Shown: in pieces, positions 35,975-47,769 of the stretch | Position numbering within the stretch: the stretch's first letter is position 1 | How the letters are laid out: each line of letters starts with the position of its first letter | NCBI GenBank assembly: GCA_973895155.1 | Contig: OZ316893.1 | Location: 3,720,001 to 3,784,000, forward strand | Direction of reading: 5' to 3' | DNA from: Marsupella aquatica | Lineage: Eukaryota; Marchantiophyta | Length of the DNA: 64,000 nt | Translations under genes and position numbers: made by a program | Notes under the pieces: model-generated | Told to the model about the DNA's origin: nothing | The model's database searches: none | Seen by the model: the letters and a program-made list of their open reading frames with translations, nothing else

Positions 35975-37816
35975 CGTTGTCCTCCCAACGTTCTCCACGT
36001 GCTATTGCTGTGCTGCTCCCTATATGCTTTTTCCTTCCTTCCTTCTCGTTGACTCAAATCCAAATCACGAAAAAATATCGTTTTTCACAACTTTCCAAAA
36101 AACTTGAAACTTGTCACTGCCACGTTGCCCACCAGCCTAGCAAGCCAATGCTGAAATCCAAAATTGAAATCGAGTTCCGACAAAAAACTTTTTCACGTTT
36201 CGGTCGGGGTGGGTAAAACTCAAAAAATTCTCCCCCGTTTTGACCACCTCGGGGAATAAGAAAAATTTTAAGTACCACCCATCGTCAGAAATGCAAATCG
36301 AGTGGTGCACCGCGTTGCTAGCTTCAGTGGCTACGTCCTCGCCAAAAAAGATCCGAAAAAAGTAACCGTTCGGACCTTGGAATCTTCAACTAAAGGCCGA
36401 AAAACAGCTCTCTGTTTTTTCGGAATATTCCTTGGACTGTGCGGCAGGTCTCACAGGGGGCCGTTCCCCCTGTCGGAGCGGTTAAATTGCCGGGTGACCG
36501 GGCCCGGGATGTCGTTTAACCAATGGGAAGAGAGAATGAGAATTAAAATTTGGACCTTAAAGGGGTGCTAAGCCCCTTAGTAAAAATACGGCGTGACGGG
36601 CCAGGCGGAGTATGGCGTGAGGGAGGCGCAAATACGCGCTCCTATACGCGCGCCAAGAGAGGGCACGAGGCCCTATGGAGCATTAATGAGGGGGGTATGC
36701 CAAGGGTCGCGAGGCGTGGGAGGATAACCGCTGACGAAGGGGGAGGGAGAGGGTAAAATGGCTCGCGAGGGGGGGAAGGCTGGGCAGGCGAGTGCCAAGT
36801 GTGGGCACGAGGCCCTATGCACCGTTAATAGCCCACAAGGGAGGAGGAGGCGCATAGCAAGGCGAGGCGAGAGGGGAGGTGGGGCACGATGCCCTATGGA
36901 GGATTTAAGAGGGGGGGTGAGGTGTCGCAAAGGCAGGAGGGAGGGAGGAGGCGCGATAGGCTCAGGAGGGGGGGGGCGTATACAGGGCGTATACTCGCGC
37001 CCAAGGGGGGGTGGTGGCTTATACAGGGCGGCAGGGGTATACAAGTGCCCCCCAAAACCCCTAAAAGCCAAAAAAAATTTAAAAAAATGCCTCAAACAAA
37101 AATGCCGGGAACACACCTTGTCGCCGCCTTTTCCAACAAGAAAAGTGATCACCGCCGATGGGAAAAAGTTGCCAAATTTCACCGGCGCCGTCAGCAGCAC
37201 CAGAAAGGGAAAAAATTTCCGTCACGTTGCCTTCACTCCGCGTCAAGTGCCAATCCCGGACTCAAAATGACCGCCTCACCGCGATCTCTCCTTTAAGCCG
37301 TAGCACTTCACGAATCTTCCTCCGAGTCGGACGTAACGACAAGAAACCCCGCTTCAGTCAAAAGAAGACTTCATAGCCGGTCAGAAACTCAGAACGGCTC
37401 TTTTGCTCGGAACGTCGCACTCGCTACACCTTCGATAGTAGACCAGCTACCAAAATGATCAGCTTTGCCCGATCTACGATTTGAGCTATAGTATGCGACG
37501 CCTCGCGCACCACTAAGCTCACACCGTCGGGAAAACGATCTCAGTTCCCGCCCAAAAGAACCGTCGAAGAAAACCGTCGAACACGAATCACAAAAAATCC
37601 AGAACGACGGAAACGTGAATTCCTCCGCACCACGAACTCCATTCAGAGATTTCTTTGCACTGTCGGAAAGCCCTTGCCCCGATCTATCCGTTGAGCCCAA
37701 CACCTCCAAGTTCCATGCGATAGATCTCCATGAAATCCACCAACTCTAACCGCTGGAAAAACCATCACCAACACATCACGAAAATTTTGATCACCTCAAC
37801 GTCACCTCCCAGGCTT
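35975..37816 (-). other. Unusually long Copia leader, GC-rich core
   Basis: About 1.84 kb separates the primer-binding site from gag, long for Copia elements. The part at about 36430-37060 is very G-rich on the plus strand, with recurrent gaggccctat, cgcgcg and ggagg words, and resembles the leader of the 4.1 kb insertion (2050-2730) in style. No convincing ORF is seen. The rest is ordinary sequence with plus-strand C-rich stretches. Confidence 0.55.
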
Positions 37817-37828
37817 GCTCTGATACCA
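37817..37828 (-). other. Primer-binding site, initiator-methionine tRNA type
   Basis: The plus-strand gctctgatacca is the complement of tggtatcagagc, the classic plant Copia primer site complementary to the 3' end of tRNA-iMet. It lies 2 bp inside the 5' LTR boundary. Confidence 0.93.
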
Positions 37829-37830
37829 AT

Positions 37831-38045
37831 TGTTGAACTAAGACGTCATTCGCAACGACCATACAACCATGACTTATTCCATGCACACGTAGTCGACACA
37901 ATCTCTACGTGGTTCACCTCTTCTCCAAGGCTACGTCCACACGAACACTCAAGCTTTACTTCAAGAGTAAACGAACACACATGCTCTCCCTCTTCCTCAA
38001 GTTGCTCCGTTACAAAATGAGTAAGCACCACTCACCAGCGGCTTA
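37831..38045 (-). mobile_element. Copia 5' LTR, truncated to 215 bp
   Basis: Identical to 31307-31521 except one base (c versus t in ggcta-gtcc), with no indels. It stops abruptly after cagcggctta. The remaining 115 bp, the outer U3 portion carrying the LTR terminus, are absent and replaced by taattggctaat. The element therefore has no intact 5' end and no target duplication can be checked. Confidence 0.9.
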
Positions 38046-39187
38046 TAATTGGCTAATATTGTTTGAGGTATGCAACCAAGAGAAATTCATTCTAATTTCT
38101 AAAAAGACAATTGTATTTGTGGTGGGTTGTCAAAATGTTAGTTGGTGCCTAGGAAACCAAATAATCAAAACTGAAAAGAAAAATGACCACATATTCTTTA
38201 CTAAAAATCTCAGTGAACACTCTAATGACCAACCAAGTCAGCATAAGCAACCAAAATTGGCAGACTGTTGGGCCGTCCCTGCATGGGGACCCTTTCTAAC
38301 TATCATGCAAAAATATTATTTTTGTTGGGATAAGATCCACAATTACAATTATTTTTGTTAGATTATTACACTTGGTCACCCAAGTAGACTAATTTATTCT
38401 AAGTGTGTGTAACACTAAATAGGAAATAAGATTAGTAGTGGTGAAGAGTCTGTTGTACTTGCAAACAAATAGACAAATTAGACAAGGGCTACTAAAGACT
38501 GAGAATCTGTGTACCAACTACCTGGGATGAAGTAAAATGTGGAGTGTGCAGACAACATGTTACAATGGATACCTCTCCATTGTATAGCTCATATCTATGT
38601 TAGAAAGACTATAAATAGTATCATCAAGTTAAAATTTCTCGTATGTAACAAAGGTACATCTGGGCTGTTTCAACCAAGGGAACAACTTAATCATGATTAA
38701 GTTGTTAAACCTAGACAAGTGGAGAGGGGGTATACTATTGCAAGAGCACTTATTAATAGCGGGATTAATAGTTCTCACACTTAGAGATCAGTTTCAGGAG
38801 TGAAAGATTGAGAGGGAGAATAGTTTTTTTCGTAGAGGAACTTGTGAGCTTGCCAAGTTATGGCAAATATATATTGTCTAGGATTTGGGCTAGGATTGTG
38901 CATGGTGATTGTTCTCAATCATAGCCATGGAAGTCTTGGTGGACGTAACCCAGATGAGGTGAAACACATTTTTTGTGATATAATTGATTGTTGGTTGTAT
39001 AGTTGTTTTTCTATTAGCAAACTAAAGTCCATCTGGGTTTTTCAGTCCATAGGAGTATTTGGAAAATGTCTACTTTCATTTGAGCTTTGTTACCACATAA
39101 CGGGGCATTGTAGAACATAGAAAAGGATGCTCAAATAATCCAAGCTTGCAAACCAGACAAGGCTTATGGACAATGACACCCCCTATA

Positions 39188-39770
39188 TGTTGAGCATAGA
39201 CGACAATCGCAACAACAAACCCATGAAGCATCCAACGCACAAGTAGTCAACACAAAGAGATATGACTGTGGTTCACCTCAACTTGAGGCTACATCCACTG
39301 AAACACATGAGAGTTTTACTGCACTCTAGGCGCATCGCCCATACCGAGCAGTCTCCACAATAGAAGATCTCCCTATCGGGGGCCTCACTCTATAGGGTCT
39401 CATAGCGCGCTCATCATTTTAGCTATTAAACACCCTACTAAATAAGAAAAAAGAGAATTTTTTAGAACTATTTTTCTACCCCTATCTTTTTGGAATACTC
39501 TGAAAATATTCCCAAAATAAAATTCATTTCTAAAACCCTATCTTTTTCTTATAATTCTCAAAATTGTATTTTAAAAACCCTAATATAAAGTCTTCTCAAC
39601 CCAATAAACAAACCCAATACTTAACTACTTTTGCGTGATGGGTAGAGTGGAAATAAGCAAGGACCCCAAGATAGTGTGTGCAACCTAGTTGACCCAACAT
39701 AGTCTGTGACTAAGCTAAGCCCTAACTATGGTTACAGTGTAACCCTAGACTAAGAGTAAATGCATAGCAT
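39188..39770 (-). mobile_element. Diverged LTR-like fragment of the Copia family
   Basis: It starts tgttgagcatagacgacaat and keeps the order of LTR landmarks: tcgcaac, catgaagcatccaacgcaca-gtagtc, gtggttcacctc, aggctacatccac, then near its end ctaagccctaactatggtta and ctaagagtaa. A long central region is unrelated or expanded. It is clearly older than the LTRs at 31307 and 37831. Confidence 0.5.
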
Positions 39771-40504
39771 TACAGTCTCACTTACTAATCGATTTGCTTT
39801 GGGTGACTTGTCTGACTTCCAAGAGATTTTGACAAGTAGATCTTCATTCAATTTCTCCTTTGCTATGCAACCAAATCTACTTTGCTTGGGTTAGTTTGAA
39901 GCAGCTTGGAAAGATCGTTTCAGCATCTGCACAAGTGGCTGCTACCAAGCCCTCGCCCCGAAAAGAACATATGCTTGCAGGCATAACCACATTTCTGCTT
40001 CACACCAATGCTAGGGATACCCAAACTTTATGCGGACACATGCCATACAAATTTTCCAGCCCTTTGGGCAGTTTGGGGGCACACAACATTTGTTTGCCCT
40101 ACGTACTAACATAGAAAATGTGAAAAGAAATACATATGGAGGTTATACTTGTTAACCCATGATTGGTCTGTTCAGGGCCGGCCATAGGCTCGAAACCCCT
40201 TGAGCTCAACACCTTAAGGATTGCAGCTTATAACCCCCTTTAGGCATGATTGGTTGGTTTGCCTGTGCATGTTCATGTTCATGTAGTCCGACATAACACG
40301 ACATTGCAAACCTCTTGCCTTTGGCTCTCCAATCACGGTCACATAGACGTTCCTGGAACAATAGTGACAGACTTGCAAAAAGGTGGTTTACAACCAAATC
40401 AAAGTAATAAAGTTGTTCAAATCAAAGCACTGGTACATACAATTAAAGTCATGAGTTTACGTGGACACGTTTATTATGTCCAACATTATATGTATATTAT
40501 AATT

Positions 40505-41040
40505 CCAATCAAAAGCTATTCCCTGGGCCTATTATCTACCGTGAAGCCTCTAGACCAACATTTATATGTATGTAGTTGCAATCAAAAGCTATTCCCCCAG
40601 CCTATTATCTAGCTAGAGTGAAGACTCTAGACCATGACTCTAAAGACATAACTGAAAGTGAAATTGCAGTCAGAAAAGATAAATGACAAAGATGAATAGG
40701 AAATAGTAAGGAATTTTTCTTCTGCTCAGCCATTTTTTGCCCTTCATCTCTTTATGTTCAAGGAAAGGGTAATGAGGTTAGTAAATATATAATCACAATC
40801 AATAGCTATTCAATGTGCCTATTGTCTAGTGTGAAGACCTCTATTTTGCTTTCAAGGTCAAGGTAATGAGGCTAGTAATTATATATTCACAATCAAAAAA
40901 AGCTATTCCCCATGCATACTCGCCAGAATGAAGTATCTACAGGGTGACTCCAAGGACATAAATGAGAGTGATAGTGCAGAGGGCAAAGAGGAACAAGAAA
41001 TAGTGAGGAATCTTTGTTTGCAAGCCGTCAGCTCCATTTT
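40505..41040 (+). repeat. Degenerate repeat family (agctattccc...tctagagtgaag)
   Basis: Blocks resembling caatcaaaagctattcccc and cctattatctag-gtgaag-ctctagac recur near 40510, 40579, 40797 and 40889. They are followed by a shared downstream part (acataactgaaagtg ... gaacaagaaatagtgaggaat). A related copy lies at about 46850-47045. It is a dispersed, partly tandem family of unknown type. Confidence 0.55.
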
Positions 41041-41130
41041 ACATTCAAAGGGACTATGAACAGGTAATCAGGCTAGCTAGTTTCATTGATTATTTTTATA
41101 TGATTATATGATGAGCGGGGATGGCATTAA

Positions 41131-41645
41131 TAGGGAGTCTCAAAGCTGGGTCATTAGTGAAAGTTACGGATTTGTGATATATCCCATAAGTCTGGTTGTG
41201 GGACCCCAGTTATGGAATGTTAAAAATGTGAGGAAGTGGTATTGACCCGCCCCATAAGGCAGGAGTTACATCATCACCTGTCTCATAGCCTATAATTATT
41301 CTTTTTTCTTCCATTCTTGATCACCTGCCATCTCAAATGCAGCAGCCATCATCACGTCAAGCGCAAAGCCCATGTGCCTTCAGTTGCGGTTTTCCGGAGT
41401 TCTGGAGTCTTGGACTTCAGGATTTTTGGATTTGTGCTTAAAGTTGCGAGAAAGTTACTCGTTAAGTGTTGACCCCGTGGGCTTTCCTTACCATAGCTAA
41501 AGATCGGTTTCCATAAGATCAAAGGTTGGTTTCCATACGTTACTCTCACTAATACTAAAGATAGGTTCCATAAGTCACTCTCACTTAGTACTAGAGTTGT
41601 GGGAGTTCCTGATATTGTTAGCGCCATACTTTGAGACCCCTAATG
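41131..41645. mobile_element. MITE-like element with GGGxGTCTCAAAG terminal inverted repeats
   Basis: The left end tagggagtctcaaag (41131-41145) is the near-exact inverse of the right end ctttgagacccctaat (41629-41644). The element spans about 510 bp with no ORF of note. A 34-bp extension repeats its right end (ttgttagcgccatactttga) again at 41650-41681. The interior is homologous to 20930-21265. Family (PIF/Harbinger-, mariner- or Mutator-like) cannot be fixed; a TA or TAA duplication is possible. Confidence 0.6.
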
Positions 41646-42578
41646 TATCTTGTTAGCGCCATACTTTGAGACCCCTAATGTAGTAGAAGTCCAAGAAACT
41701 ACCCACTTGACGCTGTAGTCCCCACACAGAATGACGTTGGACTTTGCAAACTGATTACGGCTCATTTGAACTGATTCTTGCAAGAAATCTTTCGAGAGTG
41801 AATGGTCAAGGTTGTGCTGGTGGCGGCGGAGTCGGAATTTAGATGCCAGTGCTTTCTGTTCAGGAAGCTCGGAGCCGACTGAGCGGAGAGGAGCAAAAGA
41901 CAGTGGGAAGAGGATGCTCCACGCGCGAGCCAACGCGCTTGATATGATTGTGAGAAATTGTCATCAATATAGTCTGTATTGGTGCGTTGATGAGCAGCAG
42001 CAGGCAGCAGTACATTGCCCCGTTAGCGACGTGGGCCGGGCCTGCTGCTTCATTCTTGCCTCCCCTTTCCACACAGAATGATCTTCCTCCTGCCCATTTG
42101 CGCCGAGATTACCATCTCTCTCGTCGTTTGTCATTCTCTTTTTTTCAGCATCCGCTGCCGATGTCATGTGTAGGAGTCTCCCATGAGCACGGTGGATACT
42201 TGCTTCCGGCTCGTAAATCCATTCATTTTGGCAAACATTAAGGTCTCCTCGACTTGCGATCGATTGTTATTTCGCATCCTGGACTTTGAAGATTTTCGGC
42301 TAGCCGACTCCTGTGCCAGCTATGTTGGTAGTGTAACACACAAACCTGAATCACCCATCATCAAATGCAGTAGTTAGTGACAAATTCACGACTTAACAGA
42401 TTTGTCATAATAAAAGGGCTTCACATCAATGAACTAACAACTTGGTTAAAAACGTCATGAAATTGATAGTGAGAGGGCTGTATCTAAACGAACACTATTG
42501 ATGAGTCTGAAAGGTGGGAATTGCTAATCATCTTGTATCTGGTTGAGGCATCTAAGCTAGAGGCATGTATACTAGCCC

Positions 42579-45504
42579 GTGGCTTCCTCTGTGTATGCAA
42601 TATGCATACGAGAATCTTGCCACATCACAGCGATTGATGTCAATGTCCAAATTGATGACAATCATTGGCAGACGCAGGGGAATCGGAAGCATTATAAGAG
42701 ATACAGTCTTCTTCTGGTAGCTCTTTTTCTCTTTCTCAGTGACATCGGTAGCTGCAGCAATGCAAGGATTGCAGGAGAAGAATACGTACAGCCTCAAGGG
42801 ACAAATGCCCAGGGCTTGTATCCGGCAATGTTCATCTTTGGGGACTCTCTTGTGGACAATGGGAACAACAACTTTCTCACGACTCTAGCTCGTGCTGATT
42901 TTCCACCTAATGGCGTAGACTTTGGATCTGGATGGCCCACCGGCCGCTTCTGCAATGGCCGAACTGTTTCTGACTACATCGGTGCTTAAACAAAGCCCTG
43001 CCTGACATTATAAAATCTGTTACGGTACCTTCAGTTATCGTCAGAAGCTTTATAAATTTGCTGTACATTCTGGCTAAGATTTATGCTGCACAGAAACTGT
43101 CTGAAAGAGTGTCTAAGGAATGTGGCCCTTAATGCATTCTTTCAAGTAAGGGATGGTTTGTGAGGTCTTGGCCAGTCAGAAACTCCTAGTTAAAAAAATA
43201 AATTAAGTGTACTCTATCGTGGCAAAGTGATCGCTGCTAGTTGTCTTGAGGTCTAAGTCCATGTTTTCCAGCATATTAGTATTTATTACCGGGACCACAA
43301 AGAGTCGAAATTTCTTGAGGCTGCAAGTAAAGATGCAGCCATTAAAATTCTCTAGGACGATGCTTTTCAGCCGGATGTCGGTTGCAGGGGATGCTACAAG
43401 GTTACCATGTAAAACATTTTCTCTCCAGGCCAGTGGACCGAACTAAACTAAACAACAATGCCCTTTTAACACTCGAGTAGTATTTACGAGGAAAGTCTAA
43501 TTCAAAAGTTAAGTGTGTCTACACAATCGCCCAACCAAGAGGTGCTGGTCATGCATGGATGGGAGCAGGAATTATGCTGGGAATAGACCCTGTTCCAGCT
43601 TACCTGGTGATGCTAGAGGAATCTGGGGCGGAAGGGCTTGAGCAAGGAGTCAACTTTGCATCAGGCGCGGCTGGGATTCTCGATGAATCAGGCTACAACT
43701 ATGTATTGCACATCTCATACTCCATGGTTTCATTTCAGTCAAACTCAGTACATATCGCAATCAATTAATTCCGAATCTAAAAGATATGAAGGTGGATTAA
43801 GATATATTACAGCTGACAAATCCGACCCCCGATTTCGTGCATGTTCCATATGGATATTTCCGGACACTGTCAGCTGGGGCGAATTCCTATGTCACAGCAA
43901 TTGGGGTACTTCGCCAGCCTGAAAGAAGATCTTATCAGTCGTCGAGGCGAGGTAGATGCAACGAGTTTTTTACACAAATCGCTCTTCATGACGATAATGG
44001 GCAGCAATGACTACCTCAACAACTATTTCCTGTCCGACTCGTCTGCTCGCAGAGTATACAAGCCCCAGGCCTACCAGGATCTTGTCCTCAGCACTTACGT
44101 GCAACAACTTCAGGTAATTGCATCGTACCGTACTCCTTCAGCTCACCATCTATACCTCCCCCACCGGCAGCTGCGGAAAGACCCTTTCCGCCATATCTAG
44201 ACTAATTTTACAGTTCCTGCTAGGTTTGGACAATTCTTCTGCTTAATGCCTTTACGCCAATCTTATGGTTAAGGGTCGATAAGTCATGCTAAGCAAATCT
44301 AGGTGTCGGTTAGTTTTGAATGGCATATTCTTGCCAGAGGAACTTTTCGCATTTCAACCTCAGCTCTCTTCAAGAAGGGACATTTCTTTGATCGGTTGTC
44401 TATTCAGTGAACAAAGAGATCTTGGCCGGTTAGAATCTCTCCTATTGTCATACTTGTGGGTTCCATATCAACTTAGCTTGTAGCATATGGCTGGAACGGA
44501 GTTTTTGGAAAATCTTGCCAGTATTAGAACCTAGTCATGCTAGAGGCATGCAGCTAATTGGTGAAGAGTCGTCAGGACTTCAGAGGTCTGCAGTTTCAAG
44601 CTTTTGTGAATGTCAGGGGTCATGAGCTATGAGTGCACATCCCAAGAGACCGTTCCGGATGTTCTTTCACACACACATGTATATGACTGGTTTGATGATG
44701 TTGCTAACAAGTGCTCTGCTTCAGGCACTCTACGAAAATGGAGCCAGGAAAATTGTTGTATTTGGCGTTGGGCCCCTAGGCTGTATCCCAATCGAGATGT
44801 TCGTCTTCAAAAGCCCCGATGCAAGTTGCATCGAAACCCACAATAAACTGGTTCGAAGCTTCAACACTGCTTTGGAACAATCCCTGCAAGACCTCATGAG
44901 GAAGCATAAGGGTTTATATATCCTGTACGCCGACACGTACAAGAAGATGATCAGCTTCACCCAAAACACCACCTCGTATGGTATGTTGTCATTTCTACCA
45001 CTGCCTGGTCTCGTGGATCGACTTCCCGAATTCTTGTCTAGGAATCTAATTTCAAAACGAATTACATCCTTCTGCTTAGACACACTCATTTCAATGCATA
45101 AATATCTATATTCCTCGGGTCGTTTTTTCGATCCTCTCGAGTCCTAGAATTAGAAACTAAGCCAGAGACAGAGCTGGTCTCGAAGCATTCAACCACATTA
45201 CTGTCGATATCCTACATCTAGGTCTTAACTCTGTAGCTGACAAGGAAATGAGCACTAAGAGTTGTCCTGCTTCATCGATTCAGGTTTTGCGTATGGAAAT
45301 ACATCATGTTGTGGGCAAGGCAAATATGGAGCAGAAACACCTTGCCTTCCGACCTCATTTGTCTGTTCTGATCGATCGTCTTACGTATTCTGGGACCGCC
45401 ATCATCCGAGCGATCGTGCCAACTTGCTCATGTCCGGCGATTACGTGTCTGGAGGAAGCGAAGTCATCAGACCCATGAACCTCTTGGAGATGGCTGTGCT
45501 TTAA
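42579..45504 (+). CDS. GDSL esterase/lipase (start uncertain)
   Basis: Five exons: 42579-42981, 43569-43702, 43874-44113, 44725-44980 and 45284-45504, with GT-AG introns in consistent phase. SGNH/GDSL blocks are all present: block [15 protein letters not shown] with the nucleophile Ser, block [12 protein letters not shown], block [12 protein letters not shown], and block [13 protein letters not shown] with the catalytic Asp and His. A hydrophobic stretch [12 protein letters not shown] before the mature domain looks like a secretory signal, so an extracellular esterase acting on lipid or cutin-like esters is expected. The frame upstream of this signal has a stop at 42573 and no ATG (first codon listed is GTG). 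The true start is therefore an unseen upstream exon, or the gene has lost its start. The C-terminal exon ends at TAA 45504. Confidence 0.85.
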
Positions 45505-46388
45505 TTAAACGAGGAACTTCATTCCATGCTAACCATTACCTATCGAACGAAGATGCCCACCACTTGAAACGTACATCAGATGGCTTCCTGCCAACATCTA
45601 TCATACCCTACCATAACGTTTTTGTTTCAAAAATTTGGAGCATTAGCCCAAGCTTTAATAGTCTATGCAAATGGGGTCCCATTTGTCACACATTGGACTC
45701 CAGATGTGTAGGGATTGTTGTCTAAAAATGTCAAGCTCATCTCCCATGGTTTTGGTCAGTCATACGGTACCTAGGTCTCAATTTACGAGTCATACCATAT
45801 ATTCCAAGTTCTCTTCTCCTCCTGTCCGTTTCCTCAGGGGGAGCCTTGTTGCAATATTGAAAAGAATTGACTGCTTATACATGTACATCCCACCTACGCT
45901 CTTTGCGGCATTTATTGTGAGCACCGAAATAATTTCGCTTGCAAATTATACATTAATATATGTTCAACCAAATTTAGAATATACAGTGAGCATGGAAATA
46001 ATTTCGCTTACAAATTTGAGTTGGCGAATATTAATATGCTTTCCTTGTTAGGGCATTATATAAAGCACACTGAAATAATCTTGCTCGCAATTATAGAGTT
46101 AGCAGCACTAAGATGCTCTTACACCAAATTTAGGATCATCAAACCACTAATTCATATTAATACCTGTTTACACCAAAACTACAAATGAGATTTGGCAACA
46201 CTAAGATGTGTTTAGGGCATCAGAACTCTAATTCACAATAATATGTGTTTATACCACATTCAGGGCAGCCTAACACCAATTCACATAAATCTATGTTTAC
46301 AACGCATTTAGGACACCAGAACACATATTCAGACCAATGTGAATGGGTAACACTAATTAATATGTGCTGCACCATAAATCCCTTCACT

Positions 46389-46576
46389 AAACTGGTATTC
46401 AATCTGCAGAACATTTCAATGAATAACTTCGGTGCAAGGATCCTTCTAACTCTCCCTAAGAGTTAGGAATGTATGGGGGAGTAAACTGGTATTCAATCTG
46501 CAGAACATTTCAATGAATAACTTCGGTGCAAGGATCCTTCTAACTCTCCCTAAGAGTTAGGAATGTATGGGGGAGT
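46389..46576 (+). repeat. Two-copy near-identical tandem repeat, 94-bp period
   Basis: Units 46389-46482 and 46483-46576 both start aaactggtattcaatctgca and end gtatgggggagt. I see no differences between them apart from the flanks, so the duplication is recent. Confidence 0.92.
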
Positions 46577-46849
46577 GAAGGGACTGCCACCCAATTCACA
46601 ACTTACTTGTAAAGGCTTGAAGGGAAGCTAGGGTTGGGGTCTAGGCTTCTAGAGTGAAGCCAACAGACCCTGACTCTATGGCCCACCAAAATTTATGCTT
46701 ATGGAAAGAAGATGTGGAGAGAATGAAGTATGTTAAATGATGGCATGCATGCTCGTTTTTGTCATCATTTCATTAATATTCAAAGAATAGGCATTTCATT
46801 AATATTCAAAGAATAGGCATTGAGGCTCGTGAGTTGTAAGTCAGAAGTG

Positions 46850-47045
46850 ATCTTACTAGTAAAGCCTCCATTGAAACCGGCTCTTTAGGGCTACTATCTA
46901 GAGTGATCTTAATAGTAAAGCTCCATTGAAACCTACTGTTGAGGGCTACTATGTAGAGTCAAGATTCTAGACCCATAACTGAAAGTGCTTACAGAAAACA
47001 AGGATGGCAGCAAAGATGAACAAGAAATAATAAGGAATCTTTTTT
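46850..47045 (+). repeat. Copy of tctagagtgaag repeat family
   Basis: It contains two ~56-bp subrepeats (gatctta-tagtaaagc, ccattgaaacc, agggctactat-tagagt), followed by cataactgaaagtg and gaacaagaaataataaggaatc, the same downstream part as at 40640-40715. Confidence 0.55.
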
Positions 47046-47769
47046 GCAAGAATTTTTTGTGTCATCTTTATCAGACTAGTTGTTAGGATTGAAAATGTTC
47101 TTGGCTTGACAATGAATGTGACTGCTGGACATTCAAGTTCTCTAATCCTCTGTTACACCACCTACTCGTTACGTCAATTAGATTGGGGGAATTCATGAGA
47201 GACTATTAGTTTAGACAAGGAAAGAAGAAACACAGAGGTCTCTCCTCGTAACGAGACAGATTTCTTTGGGCCATGTGTATACCAGAAGCACAATCACCAT
47301 TTCGGGTTTAATGGCTACTTTATTTTCAGAGAGAGCTTTTTTCATGATCTAAAGAAAGCATTATCTCGAAACCAGGTTCTCGAAGTGTCATGGACCCTTC
47401 TCTGGAGCTTGGCAAAGAAGCAGTTTTATCAAAACAACTTCAAAGCTGTGCTAGAACTCGGTCTTCGACTGTAGCCATGGGAACCCGAATTGCAATTTCA
47501 GTATGTCCATGCCCTTCTCCAGTGCATTGCAATGTGATACAAACTATAGTAACTTCACAAATACGATTCCGAAATTGGCTACAGCAGAGCAGAGAGAGGA
47601 CTATCAAGAAGAGGACACCTCTAGATTGCAAAAAAGGAACTCCCTTGGGAAAACAAAAATTGGAATACTTCCTAGTGAAGGTAACAAACATCATTTCCTT
47701 AACAGATGCCGTGCTGAACGACAACGATTCGATTCTAAGAGTGAGGATGAAAGGAAAATTAGATTGTAA

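Larger units (their letters stand above)
38046..42578. other. Intergenic repeats between Copia and GDSL gene
   Basis: No gene is supported. The stretch holds AT-rich sequence with a TATA-like ctataaatag (about 38609), a diverged LTR at 39188-39770, a repeated ctattccc/tctagagtgaag family at about 40505-41040, and a TIR-bearing element at 41131-41645. The sequence from 41690 to 42578 is upstream of the GDSL gene and shows no clear promoter. Confidence 0.5.

Noticed and set aside
31841-37830. Several separate genes inside the Copia element
   Set aside because: The three large frames lie in one register and together give the standard Gag-PR-IN-RT-RH order.
38267-38650. Second solo LTR (tgttgggcc ... 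gtaaca) with a TATA-like ctataaatag
   Set aside because: No matching copy, primer site or target duplication could be found in the window.
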